A DNA stretch of 22,342 nucleotides, from the NCBI GenBank assembly GCA_913046335.1, contig CAJWSU010000021.1, positions 1-22,342 of the forward strand. Reading direction: 5' to 3'. Position 1 is the first letter of the stretch, and each line of letters opens with the position of its first letter. The stretch comes from TMED109 sp002684605 (GTDB taxonomy: Bacteria > Pseudomonadota > Alphaproteobacteria > TMED109). A program made the position numbers and the translations under genes. Positions 1 to 6,529 of this stretch are shown piece by piece. A model generated the notes under the pieces. That model saw only the letters and a program-made list of their open reading frames with translations. It did not search any database and was not told the origin of the DNA.

Positions 1-816
1 ATTTCAAGTCATTATGATTTAGGTAATAATTTTTATTCTAAATGGCTAGATAAATCTATGACATATTCTTCGGGAATTTTTATTAATAAAAAAGTTGATT
101 TAAAAACAGCTCAAAAAAATAAATATGAAAACTTATGTAAGATCATCAAAATAAAAAAAAATGATGAAGTACTTGAAGTAGGCTGTGGCTGGGGAGGTTT
201 TGCTGAATATGCAGCTAAAACTTATGGTGCAAAAGTTACAGGGCTAACAATATCTAAGAAACAAGCTGAATATGCAAAGGAAAGGATTTATAAAAAAGGT
301 TTAAACGATTTAGTTGAAATTAAAATTATGGATTATAGAGATATTAAACACAAATATGATAAAATTATCTCTATTGAAATGTTTGAAGCTGTAGGAGAAA
401 AGTATTGGCCAGTTTTTTTTAACAAACTGCATGAAAATTTAAAAGATAGCGGTTTGATAGGTGTGCAACTGATAAGCATTAATAATGAACTCTACTCATC
501 CTATAGAAATAATGTTGACTTTATTCAAAAATATATATTTCCAGGTGGATTTTTACCTTCTATTGAAGCATTATCTCAAGCTGCTTCCAAAGCCAAGTTA
601 AACATGGAAATAAAAAAGTCTTTTGGGAAAGATTATGCAAGAACTCTATCCTGTTGGAGAAATACTTTTATTTCTGAGTGGGATACTATTGCTAAAGAAC
701 AGCGTTTTAATGAAAGCTTCAAGAGGATGTGGGAATATTATCTTTCTTATTGTGAAGCAGGGTTTTTATTAGGTTCTACCGATGTGCATCAAATATTATT
801 TAATAAATTTAATTAA
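1..816 (+). CDS. Cyclopropane-fatty-acyl-phospholipid synthase family methyltransferase, 5' truncated
   Basis: SAM-dependent methyltransferase acting on unsaturated acyl chains of membrane phospholipids. The open frame runs to base 1, so 271 C-terminal residues are visible of a protein usually near 400 aa. The ATG at 58 is internal, because the codons before it encode the family's conserved HYDLGNNFY segment. Visible are the SAM-binding LEVGCGWGG (fragment residues 58-66), YIFPGGFLPS, and the C-terminal W/Y-rich helices. In alphaproteobacteria this family is a classic RpoE-ChrR target, and some members methylate vaccenate towards furan fatty acids instead of forming cyclopropane; the fragment alone does not decide which. 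It is followed after 32 bases by a DUF3833 gene, its usual companion, and is convergent to the rpoE-chrR side of the cluster. Confidence 0.93.
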   Translation: MSSHYDLGNNFYSKWLDKSMTYSSGIFINKKVDLKTAQKNKYENLCKIIKIKKNDEVLEVGCGWGGFAEYAAKTYGAKVTGLTISKKQAEYAKERIYKKGLNDLVEIKIMDYRDIKHKYDKIISIEMFEAVGEKYWPVFFNKLHENLKDSGLIGVQLISINNELYSSYRNNVDFIQKYIFPGGFLPSIEALSQAASKAKLNMEIKKSFGKDYARTLSCWRNTFISEWDTIAKEQRFNESFKRMWEYYLSYCEAGFLLGSTDVHQILFNKFN

Positions 817-842
817 TCCATTTATTCTAATTTATTCGTAAG
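814..842 (+). promoter_or_regulatory. Candidate RpoE (ECF11-type) promoter for DUF3833
   Basis: TAATCC at 814-819, 17 bases, then CGTAAG at 837-842. It closely resembles the rpoE promoter of this window: both read TxATCCATTTATT at the -35 side and both have CGTA at the -10. The TAA is the stop codon of the methyltransferase gene. A start near 847-849 would make the DUF3833 mRNA almost leaderless, which fits the lack of a Shine-Dalgarno sequence before its ATG. The second -35 base differs from the TGATCC consensus, so this is inference. Confidence 0.5.
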
Positions 843-848
843 TATAGC

Positions 849-1325
849 ATGAATATAAGTAAATATAAAAATACAAAGCCAAAACTAATATTAGAAGAAT
901 ATTTTTCTGGTAAAATTGAAGCATGGGGGCAATTTGAAGATTCATTTGGCATTGTTAGAAAAAAATTTACATGTAGCATTATTAGTAAGTGGGACAAAAA
1001 GATTAGTACCCTTACTATTAATGAAAGTTTTATTTATGATGATGGCGCTAAAGAAAATAGAATTTGGAAATTAATTAAGGTAAACAATAACTATTATGAA
1101 GGAACTACTAATAACGTAATTGGAATTGCAAAAGGAATAACATGTGGCAATACTTTTCATTGGAAGTATAAATTTCAATTATCATTATATGGAAGAAAGA
1201 CTAAAGTAAGTTTTGATGATTATATGTATCTTCAAGATAGTAACGTAATTATAAATAAAGCAAAAATGAAAAAATTTGGCATCACACTAGGAACAGTCTT
1301 TTTATTTTTTAAAAAAAATGCTTAA
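849..1325 (+). CDS. DUF3833 family protein
   Basis: Recognised as DUF3833 by its overall pattern: FSGKIEAWGQFEDSFG near residues 19-34, a YDDGAKENRIWKL block near 63-75, YEGTTNNVIGIAKG, and a C-terminal FDDYMYLQDSNVIINKAKM with a closing FFKK. The length (158 aa) is normal. No signal peptide is obvious here, whereas some family members are lipoproteins. The biochemical role is unknown. The family regularly accompanies cyclopropane-fatty-acid-synthase-like methyltransferases in RpoE-ChrR clusters, so a role in modifying or handling oxidised or branched lipids is a reasonable inference. It overlaps the convergent DUF6580 gene by four bases. Confidence 0.85.
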   Translation: MNISKYKNTKPKLILEEYFSGKIEAWGQFEDSFGIVRKKFTCSIISKWDKKISTLTINESFIYDDGAKENRIWKLIKVNNNYYEGTTNNVIGIAKGITCGNTFHWKYKFQLSLYGRKTKVSFDDYMYLQDSNVIINKAKMKKFGITLGTVFLFFKKNA

Positions 1326-1843
1326 GTAACTACAGTATTTTTAAATAGTTTTTTTTCTAAAATAATAGTTGTGAAATATATTCCAGCTCCAAAAAATAGA
1401 CTAGAAATAATAGTATTAGTAAAAAAAGGTAAAGCTAATATATAACAACTAATGAGACCTGCCAGAGTATGAACGTACATGCCACTCACAACCCACACAG
1501 AAAAGTTAGTAATAATAAAAAATAAACAAGATCCTATCAAAGATAGGGTCATATAGTTAACAAAATTAAACTTATTATAAAAACACATGCCCATAAAAAC
1601 ATTTAATACAATGCAAAAATATACAGCTAGCATACTTGAATGAAACCCTATAAACAAATCACTTAATACCATAGAAAATAGTGGCACCATCAACGCTAGA
1701 TATTTATTATTAAATTTTATACCGGCATATATAGAAAGTGCTATAATAGGAGTAAAGTTTGGCGCATGAGGAATTAACCTAATAAAAGCTAATGATAATA
1801 TTAGAAAAGTCATATATGAATATTTTGTCGAATTTGAATTCAT
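1322..1843 (-). CDS. DUF6580-like integral membrane protein
   Basis: A hydrophobic 173-residue protein with about five predicted membrane helices. The N-terminal LIPHAPNFTPIIALSIYAG, followed by a loop with LSDLFIGFH, is the hallmark I associate with DUF6580 putative transport proteins, which look like substrate-binding (S) subunits of ECF transporters. No energising ECF subunit is nearby, so transport activity is only inferred. It lies last on the minus strand after rpoE-chrR-SDR, separated from the SDR by 60 bases, and I see no RpoE-type promoter in that gap; it could be read from the operon or on its own. It ends four bases inside the convergent DUF3833 gene. Confidence 0.7.
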   Translation of the reverse strand: MNSNSTKYSYMTFLILSLAFIRLIPHAPNFTPIIALSIYAGIKFNNKYLALMVPLFSMVLSDLFIGFHSSMLAVYFCIVLNVFMGMCFYNKFNFVNYMTLSLIGSCLFFIITNFSVWVVSGMYVHTLAGLISCYILALPFFTNTIISSLFFGAGIYFTTIILEKKLFKNTVVT

Positions 1844-1903
1844 TTAAATACCTTAAGTAATAATTATAAACTCTATTATATTATCTAGAATATTTAATAT
1901 ATC

Positions 1904-2668
1904 TTATTTTTTTATTTTTTTTAACATTAACCACTTATATAGAGGCCAAGGCAACATAGATATAATCTTCATTAAGACAGTAAATCTTAAAGGAAAACTA
2001 ATTTCAAATTTATTAGATTGTTTTATACTCTTATAAATTTTTTCTCCTGCCACATCAACCTTTATGATAAAAGGCATTTTAAAATCGTTTTTATCAGTTA
2101 ATGGAGTCTCAACGAAACCAGGATAAAACAATCTAAATTTAACATTAGTATTACTATAATCAAGCTCAATACTTTCTATAGCTGATTTTAAGGCTGCTTT
2201 GGATGAACAATATGCTGCCGCCATTGGAAGACCCCTCCATGCGGCAACAGAAGAAACAACTGCAACTTGTTTAATGCTTAAGACATCAAAATATTCTTGT
2301 AATAAGATAATAATATTTAAAACAGACGTGTAGTTTAAGTCTATCATGCTTTTTGTATTTTTAATAGACATGACTTTTGAGTCTTCCTTAATAAAAGTTC
2401 CTGCATTCAATAAGACATAATCTAAATTTTTAACATTATCTTTTATATATTTTAAAGACTTTGATATTTCATTAATATTTGTAACATCAAGTTTTAAAGG
2501 AATAATCCTACCTTTTAGTGATAGTGCTTCACACTCTTTTTTTAATGAGATTAAACCTTCTAATGACCTAGCACTTGCAAAAACTATATCCCCTCTTTTT
2601 GCGAAAGATACAGCTGTGGCTTTTCCAATACCACTAGACGCACCGGTAATCCAACATGATTTAGACAT
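1904..2668 (-). CDS. Short-chain dehydrogenase/reductase (SDR)
   Basis: NAD(P)-dependent oxidoreductase of the classical SDR family. It has the nucleotide-binding TGASSGIG at residues 8-15, NAG at 88-90, and the catalytic set Ser140, Tyr153 and Lys157 (YCSSK). A hydrophobic C-terminal stretch with tryptophans (residues ~235-248) suggests membrane association, as in SDRs acting on lipid substrates. The start codon directly abuts the chrR stop, so it is the third gene of an rpoE-chrR-SDR operon. SDRs in this position are part of the ChrR-type stress regulon in other proteobacteria. The substrate is unknown; a lipid aldehyde or ketone is a guess from context. Confidence 0.88.
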   Translation of the reverse strand: MSKSCWITGASSGIGKATAVSFAKRGDIVFASARSLEGLISLKKECEALSLKGRIIPLKLDVTNINEISKSLKYIKDNVKNLDYVLLNAGTFIKEDSKVMSIKNTKSMIDLNYTSVLNIIILLQEYFDVLSIKQVAVVSSVAAWRGLPMAAAYCSSKAALKSAIESIELDYSNTNVKFRLFYPGFVETPLTDKNDFKMPFIIKVDVAGEKIYKSIKQSNKFEISFPLRFTVLMKIISMLPWPLYKWLMLKKIKK

Positions 2669-3337
2669 TTATATTTTTAAGAGGTTTAAAACAGGCCCAA
2701 ACAAACCTTTGAACTTTAAGTTACCTTCATAAACTACAAGACAAACACAGCCTTCATTAGAATCTGCTATAGGAGTATGAATATTATTTTCATCTTCTAT
2801 TGCAACATCACCAGCGTTATAATGTCCATTTTCATCAGAAAAACCACCCTCTAATACTAAAGTAAGTTCCTGTGCCTCATGACCATGATTAGGAAGCTTC
2901 TTGCCAGGAGGAATAGAAAGCATTCTTGCATGAGAATTTTTAGTGCTATCAGCTAAATTAATATCAAAATATTTTATACCTCCCAAACCTTTTTTCCAAC
3001 TATCCGTCAAGGACTTACCTTCCGGCAGCATTTTATGTAAAACAACAGGTATATTTTTAAAAATTTTATTTACCGTTAAGGTGCTTTTTTCATCAACCTC
3101 AAAATCAATTTTATCTAATAAACTATCTAATGTATGAGTATTAACTTCTACAGGGCTAGATTCGCTTAAAACCTTTCCTCCGATATCCTCATAAGTATTA
3201 ACTGCACTTCTACATTTACTACATAAAGTTATATGCGAAGCCACAATAAGACTGACAGAAGGAGAACAATTTCCTGCAGCATACGACATTAAAATTTCTT
3301 CATGTAAATGATGTTTAATCATATATTTTTCCTTCAA
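2669..3337 (-). CDS. chrR: ChrR-type zinc anti-sigma factor
   Basis: Anti-sigma factor that sequesters the ECF sigma factor encoded just upstream and releases it on singlet oxygen or other oxidative signals. The N-terminal zinc anti-sigma domain has His10, His35, Cys39 and Cys42 (HxxxCxxC). The C-terminal cupin has His151, His153, Glu157 and His187, plus Cys197 and Cys199. By memory, both sets align with the Rhodobacter sphaeroides ChrR ligands with constant offsets (+4 and +10). The length of 222 aa is typical. The start overlaps the sigma gene by 23 bases, which implies translational coupling and matched stoichiometry. With the cupin present, this is the sensing form of ChrR, not a bare zinc anti-sigma domain. 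Confidence 0.95.
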   Translation of the reverse strand: MKEKYMIKHHLHEEILMSYAAGNCSPSVSLIVASHITLCSKCRSAVNTYEDIGGKVLSESSPVEVNTHTLDSLLDKIDFEVDEKSTLTVNKIFKNIPVVLHKMLPEGKSLTDSWKKGLGGIKYFDINLADSTKNSHARMLSIPPGKKLPNHGHEAQELTLVLEGGFSDENGHYNAGDVAIEDENNIHTPIADSNEGCVCLVVYEGNLKFKGLFGPVLNLLKI

Positions 3338-3968
3338 GTAATTTTCTTAAACGGGTTGAGGCTAATCTTATTCTTGATTTTACTGTGCCCAAAGGCATTT
3401 TCAATTCATCTGCAATTATTGAATGTGATTTATCTTCATAGTAAGTCATTTTAATTAAAACTGCTTGGTCAGTTGGCAATTGCTCGATAGCTTTAGATAT
3501 CTTCATAGCTTCTTGATTAGAGCCATAAATATCATCAGCGGCAGCTTCTTGGTTAGGAGATAACATAGGGTCTAGTGGATCTAGTTGAGGCCTAATTTCT
3601 TTTCTTAACATATCTATTCTTTTATTTCTCGCTATGGTAAAAAGCCAAGTACTTACTGCAGCTTTTGATCTATCAAAAGTTTCAGACTTTCTCCAAACTG
3701 TTAACATGACTTCCTGTAACAAATCTTCTGCTGCCACATCTGATGATCCTAATTTCATAAGATAACCTTTTATACGTGGCCCAACTAATTTGAACAACTC
3801 AGAGAAAGCTGTTTTATCTTTAAAACTCGCAATTCTACCTATTAAAAAAGTTAGTTCCTTATCTTTTGCTGCTGGTTTTAACACTGAAAAAAGTTTTTCC
3901 TGTTTATAAGTTATTGCCTGTAACTTAGAGGAAATATCAACAGTTTCAATATAATTTTCTAAAAACAT
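3315..3968 (-). CDS. rpoE: ECF sigma factor, RpoE/ECF11 type
   Basis: Extracytoplasmic-function sigma factor partnered with ChrR. Region 2 spans about residues 52-121 (EDLLQEVMLTVWR, then STWLFTIARNKRIDMLR). Region 4 spans about 158-212 (a helix-turn-helix with MPLGTVKSRIRLA). About 40 N-terminal residues precede region 2, longer than the ECF sigma factors I know. This start is still favoured because AGGAG (3975-3979) sits six bases upstream and a matching ECF promoter lies just before it. It probably autoregulates through that promoter. Predicted targets in view are this operon, the DUF3833 gene and perhaps the photolyase and methyltransferase. Confidence 0.94.
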   Translation of the reverse strand: MFLENYIETVDISSKLQAITYKQEKLFSVLKPAAKDKELTFLIGRIASFKDKTAFSELFKLVGPRIKGYLMKLGSSDVAAEDLLQEVMLTVWRKSETFDRSKAAVSTWLFTIARNKRIDMLRKEIRPQLDPLDPMLSPNQEAAADDIYGSNQEAMKISKAIEQLPTDQAVLIKMTYYEDKSHSIIADELKMPLGTVKSRIRLASTRLRKLLEGKIYD

Positions 3969-3985
3969 CCCAAACTCCTAACTAC

Positions 3986-4013
3986 AGTACGCACAATAAA
4001 AATAAATGGATCA
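3986..4013 (-). promoter_or_regulatory. Autoregulatory RpoE (ECF11-type) promoter of rpoE-chrR
   Basis: On the minus strand TGATCC (4013-4008) is followed by a 16-base spacer and CGTACT (3991-3986). This matches the published ECF11/RpoE-ChrR consensus of TGATCC, about 16 bases, then CGTA. Transcription should start near 3980, placing AGGAG at the very 5' end of the mRNA. The TGA of the -35 element is also the stop codon of the photolyase gene. Confidence 0.82.
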
Positions 4014-5423
4014 TTTTATTAAGCTAAAAGAGTAAAGAGCTTTTTCTCTGGATTCTTTAATATCTATTATAGGATTTGGATAATTACCTCCTAAAACCAC
4101 ATTTGCCTTGTTTAAAACATCATCAGGTGCTTCCCAAGGACTAAACAAGTATTTATTTGGCATATCTTTAAGTTCGGGTACATATTGTTTTGTATACTGC
4201 CCATCCACATCAAATTTTATTCCTTGAGTTACAGGGTTAAAAATTCTAAAATAGGGAGCGGCATCAGCTCCTGAACCAGCGACCCATTGCCAACTTGCAC
4301 TATTATTCGCTAAGTCAGCATCAAACAAGCAATCCCAGAACCATCTTTCTCCTTTGTGCCAATGAATTAATAAGTTTTTTACTAAGAATGAAGCCACTAT
4401 CATTCTTACCCGGTTATGCATATAGCCAGTTTCATATAGTTCCCTCATACCAGCATCAATAATAGGGTAGCCTGTCTTACCTTTTTTCCAACTATCAAAA
4501 TAATAATTATTCTCTTTCCAAGGAAAGTTATTAAATTTTTTCTGTAAATTATCTTTTGGTAAATTAGGAAAATGATATAATAAATAATATGAGAATTCAC
4601 GCCAACATATTTCACTAACAAAATGTTCCGTATTTTTATTACTACCTATACTTTTTGCTTTAACCCATAATTGCTTAGGAGAAATTTCTCCAAAATGAAT
4701 ATGTGGAGACAAACGAGAAACATTTTTTTTAAATGGAAAATTTCTGCCTTCTTTATAATCATCAATACCTTTTTTAAAAAACTCAGTCATTTTTAAATTT
4801 GCATTCTTTTCACCTACTTTCCAGTGATTAATTATGTTATCTGCCCAAGATAAATTAGGTAGTAATTTTAATGTATCTAATGTGTTTGAACTAAATATTT
4901 TAGAACAATAGTTTATCTTAGTGGGTTCATTTATAACTTCCACTTTAATATCAGAATTGAGGTAAGCTTTTTTATATAATGCCGTAAATACTTTATACGG
5001 AGTTTGATCTTCCTTTAAGACCTCCCAAGGCTCTCTTATTAAACTACCGTTAAAGCTTTTGGCTTTTACTTTTTTTACTTTAAGTAAATCTTTTATTTTT
5101 TTATCTCTGCGAATTTCCCATGGTTCGTAACACCTATTCCAATAGACACCATTAATGTTATAATTATTAATTAGTTCGCTTATAATTTTAACAGGATCAC
5201 CTCTATAAAAATTTATTTTTTTTTGCATTGAAATATTTAAAGATTTTAAAGAATGATAAAGCCATACTCTACTAGCAGCTCCCATTTTATTTTCTTTAGG
5301 ATTGGTATCATCTAATATAAATATAGGAATTATTTCTGCATTTAAATTAGCTTCTACTAATGCAGGGTTATCTATTAAACGCAGATCTTTTCTAAACCAT
5401 AAAATATTTATATTATTAGACAT
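4011..5423 (-). CDS. phrB: Deoxyribodipyrimidine photolyase (class I CPD photolyase)
   Basis: Flavoenzyme that uses blue light to split UV-induced cyclobutane pyrimidine dimers. The N-terminal antenna domain opens with WFRKDLRLIDNPAL (residues 9-22). The C-terminal FAD domain has SRLSPHIHFGEISP (236-249), CWREFSYYLLYHFP (273-286), GYPIIDAGMRELYETGYMHN (318-337) and NNSASWQWVAGSGADAAPYF (373-392). The length of 470 aa is normal for class I enzymes. Photolyases are known RpoE targets in Rhodobacter and here the gene lies directly upstream of rpoE on the same strand. Its own promoter region has CGTA at 5470-5473 (minus), but the -35 partner is poor. The TGA stop forms part of the rpoE promoter. 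Confidence 0.95.
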   Translation of the reverse strand: MSNNINILWFRKDLRLIDNPALVEANLNAEIIPIFILDDTNPKENKMGAASRVWLYHSLKSLNISMQKKINFYRGDPVKIISELINNYNINGVYWNRCYEPWEIRRDKKIKDLLKVKKVKAKSFNGSLIREPWEVLKEDQTPYKVFTALYKKAYLNSDIKVEVINEPTKINYCSKIFSSNTLDTLKLLPNLSWADNIINHWKVGEKNANLKMTEFFKKGIDDYKEGRNFPFKKNVSRLSPHIHFGEISPKQLWVKAKSIGSNKNTEHFVSEICWREFSYYLLYHFPNLPKDNLQKKFNNFPWKENNYYFDSWKKGKTGYPIIDAGMRELYETGYMHNRVRMIVASFLVKNLLIHWHKGERWFWDCLFDADLANNSASWQWVAGSGADAAPYFRIFNPVTQGIKFDVDGQYTKQYVPELKDMPNKYLFSPWEAPDDVLNKANVVLGGNYPNPIIDIKESREKALYSFSLIK

Positions 5424-5499
5424 ACTTAGCTCATTTTATTTATTTACTTTTAAACTTATTAAACTATATTACGTTTCTGTATAAGTATTAGATTGTTTG

Positions 5500-5952
5500 A
5501 TGATGATAAAAATTTTTATTACATTAATTATATTTTATAGCATCTCAATTTCTTATGCTATGGACAAAAAAGTAGAAGCAGAATTAATAGCAAACTGTGG
5601 TGCCACTCAAGGTGGTGTTGCTACTGCAACTCCAGACGGTAAGATCTATTATTGTGCACAGCGTATGGCCAATATAGAATGGAAGTATCCAGGTGCAGTT
5701 GATTATTTTATTCTGCATGAGTACGGTCATATTGTCTTGCAAAGTGGTGACGAAATGGAAGTAGACTGTTGGACAGCTAATGAGTTTGCTTTAATGAATA
5801 ATAAAGACTCTAAAAAATCTCTCAAAGCAGCAATAAAATTTATTAAAGCTTTTAAATTACCTGACCCCAAATATGGAGGAACTGGAGCCGAAAGAGCTTT
5901 ATTAATTGAGAAATGTGCAGAACACGGTCCAGAGTATTATAAAAATAACTAA
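5500..5952 (+). CDS. Small secreted HExxH zinc metallopeptidase-like protein
   Basis: About 150 residues with an N-terminal signal peptide (hydrophobic to about residue 20, cleavage near SYA). A zinc-binding HEYGH motif lies near residues 73-77. A downstream DEMEVDCW segment could supply the glutamate third ligand, resembling the E-x-x-AD-C pattern of gluzincin peptidases such as the YpfJ and M48 groups. Four cysteines suggest disulfides in the periplasm. Frame-compatible starts are TTG 5497, ATG 5500 and ATG 5503; I prefer the ATGs. It is divergent from the photolyase and has no obvious partner gene. The exact family is not recognised and the substrate is unknown. Confidence 0.75.
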   Translation: MMIKIFITLIIFYSISISYAMDKKVEAELIANCGATQGGVATATPDGKIYYCAQRMANIEWKYPGAVDYFILHEYGHIVLQSGDEMEVDCWTANEFALMNNKDSKKSLKAAIKFIKAFKLPDPKYGGTGAERALLIEKCAEHGPEYYKNN

Positions 5953-6134
5953 TTATTATTTATTTTTTTCTTAACTCTTCCTACTAAGCGTCCAAGATTT
6001 TTTGCTGGATCAGGATCCCTCACTAAATTTCCTGCTCCTTTAGCTATTTTCCTAGCAGTTTCTGTAGCCTTTGCTCTGACCCTTGGATCAGAAGCCGCTT
6101 TTCTAATAGCAAATCTAATAATATTTCTTAACAT
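5949..6134 (-). CDS. Small basic conserved hypothetical protein
   Basis: A 61-residue, Arg/Lys/Ala-rich protein beginning LRNIIRFAIRKAASDPRVR and ending in a lysine run and asparagines. It looks like small hypothetical proteins found in many alphaproteobacteria, with an N-terminal amphipathic helix, a DPRVRAKA-type segment and a DPDPAKNLGRLVGR tail. No catalytic motif or membrane helix is seen. It overlaps the convergent metallopeptidase gene by four bases. The compositional coherence and recognisable DPR/DPDPA pattern argue that it is real despite its size; function is unknown. Confidence 0.62.
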   Translation of the reverse strand: MLRNIIRFAIRKAASDPRVRAKATETARKIAKGAGNLVRDPDPAKNLGRLVGRVKKKINNN

Positions 6135-6210
6135 ATTTTTAATGTGAATTATTTCATAAAAAAAATCTATATAAAATTGACTAAATTTTATAAATTAATT
6201 AATTATAAAC

Positions 6211-6378
6211 TAATTAGGTTCCTATTTTATATAGGTGAAGAGGGAATGAGATATTAATTAAAAGTTAACTCAGCTGCCCCCGCAACTGTTGATGGAGAGA
6301 GAATCCAAATTACCACTGTATTATATACGGGAAGGTAGGATAATTGATGACCCATAAGCCAGGATACCTGCCTAATTA
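6211..6378 (+). promoter_or_regulatory. Cobalamin (B12) riboswitch
   Basis: Aptamer for adenosylcobalamin or a related cobalamin. The closing P1 stem pairs 6211-6218 with 6371-6378 perfectly. Between the arms come the family landmarks in order: GGTT near 6217, GGTGAAGAGGGAA near 6234, the B12 box GCTGCCCCCGCAACTGT at 6273-6289, CCACTG, GGGAAGG, then GATGACCC, AAGCCAGGA and ACCTGCC. It sits in the leader of the TonB receptor gene and should switch that gene off when cobalamin is abundant. Confidence 0.96.
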
Positions 6379-6390
6379 AGTGCTGTCCGA

Positions 6391-6424
6391 CTATTGAAAG
6401 GGGATGTTCAATAGAGCTTTTTTT
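6391..6424 (+). terminator. Riboswitch expression platform: candidate intrinsic terminator
   Basis: Thirteen bases after the aptamer, CTATTGAA (6391-6398) and TTCAATAG (6407-6414) form a perfect 8-bp stem with an 8-base loop, followed three bases later by seven T residues (6418-6424). This is the shape of a Rho-independent terminator. Ligand-bound aptamer could favour it, giving transcriptional control of the downstream receptor. Confidence 0.55.
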
Positions 6425-6445
6425 AAAGTGGTGGTGCGTTAACCA

Positions 6446-6471
6446 TTGTTTTAGAAATTTTTCTTAAACAA
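6446..6471 (+). repeat. Inverted repeat in the btuB leader
   Basis: TTGTTTTAGAAA (6446-6457) pairs with TTTCTTAAACAA (6460-6471): a 12-bp stem with one mismatch and a 2-base loop. No T-run follows. It lies between the candidate terminator and the receptor start in the 395-base gene-free stretch 6135-6529; it may stabilise the mRNA or take part in riboswitch folding. Confidence 0.45.
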
Positions 6472-6486
6472 TATATTATTAATTGA

Positions 6487-6507
6487 CACAAAAAAACCTT
6501 TTTTGTG
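6487..6507 (+). repeat. Hairpin just upstream of the btuB start
   Basis: CACAAAAAA (6487-6495) pairs with TTTTTTGTG (6499-6507), a 9-bp stem with a 3-base loop, ending 22 bases before the TTG start. It could affect ribosome access. The pairing is A/T-rich and weak, so the role is speculative. Confidence 0.35.
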
Positions 6508-6529
6508 AAACCTAAGTATTGGACATATA

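Noticed and set aside
5161..5220. TGATCC on the minus strand inside the photolyase gene, and other TGATCC strings within genes (near 3740, 11830, 14336, 15650, 17350).
   Set aside because: None has CGTA at 16-17 bases downstream, and all lie inside coding sequence.
5302..5484. Open frame on the plus strand overlapping the photolyase start.
   Set aside because: Antisense to a well-supported gene; no recognisable motif and no ribosome site.
5470..5495. Possible third RpoE promoter, upstream of the photolyase on the minus strand (CGTA at 5473-5470).
   Set aside because: At the required 16-base spacing the -35 reads CAATCT, matching only three of six bases of TGATCC. Photolyase control by RpoE is plausible but not shown here.
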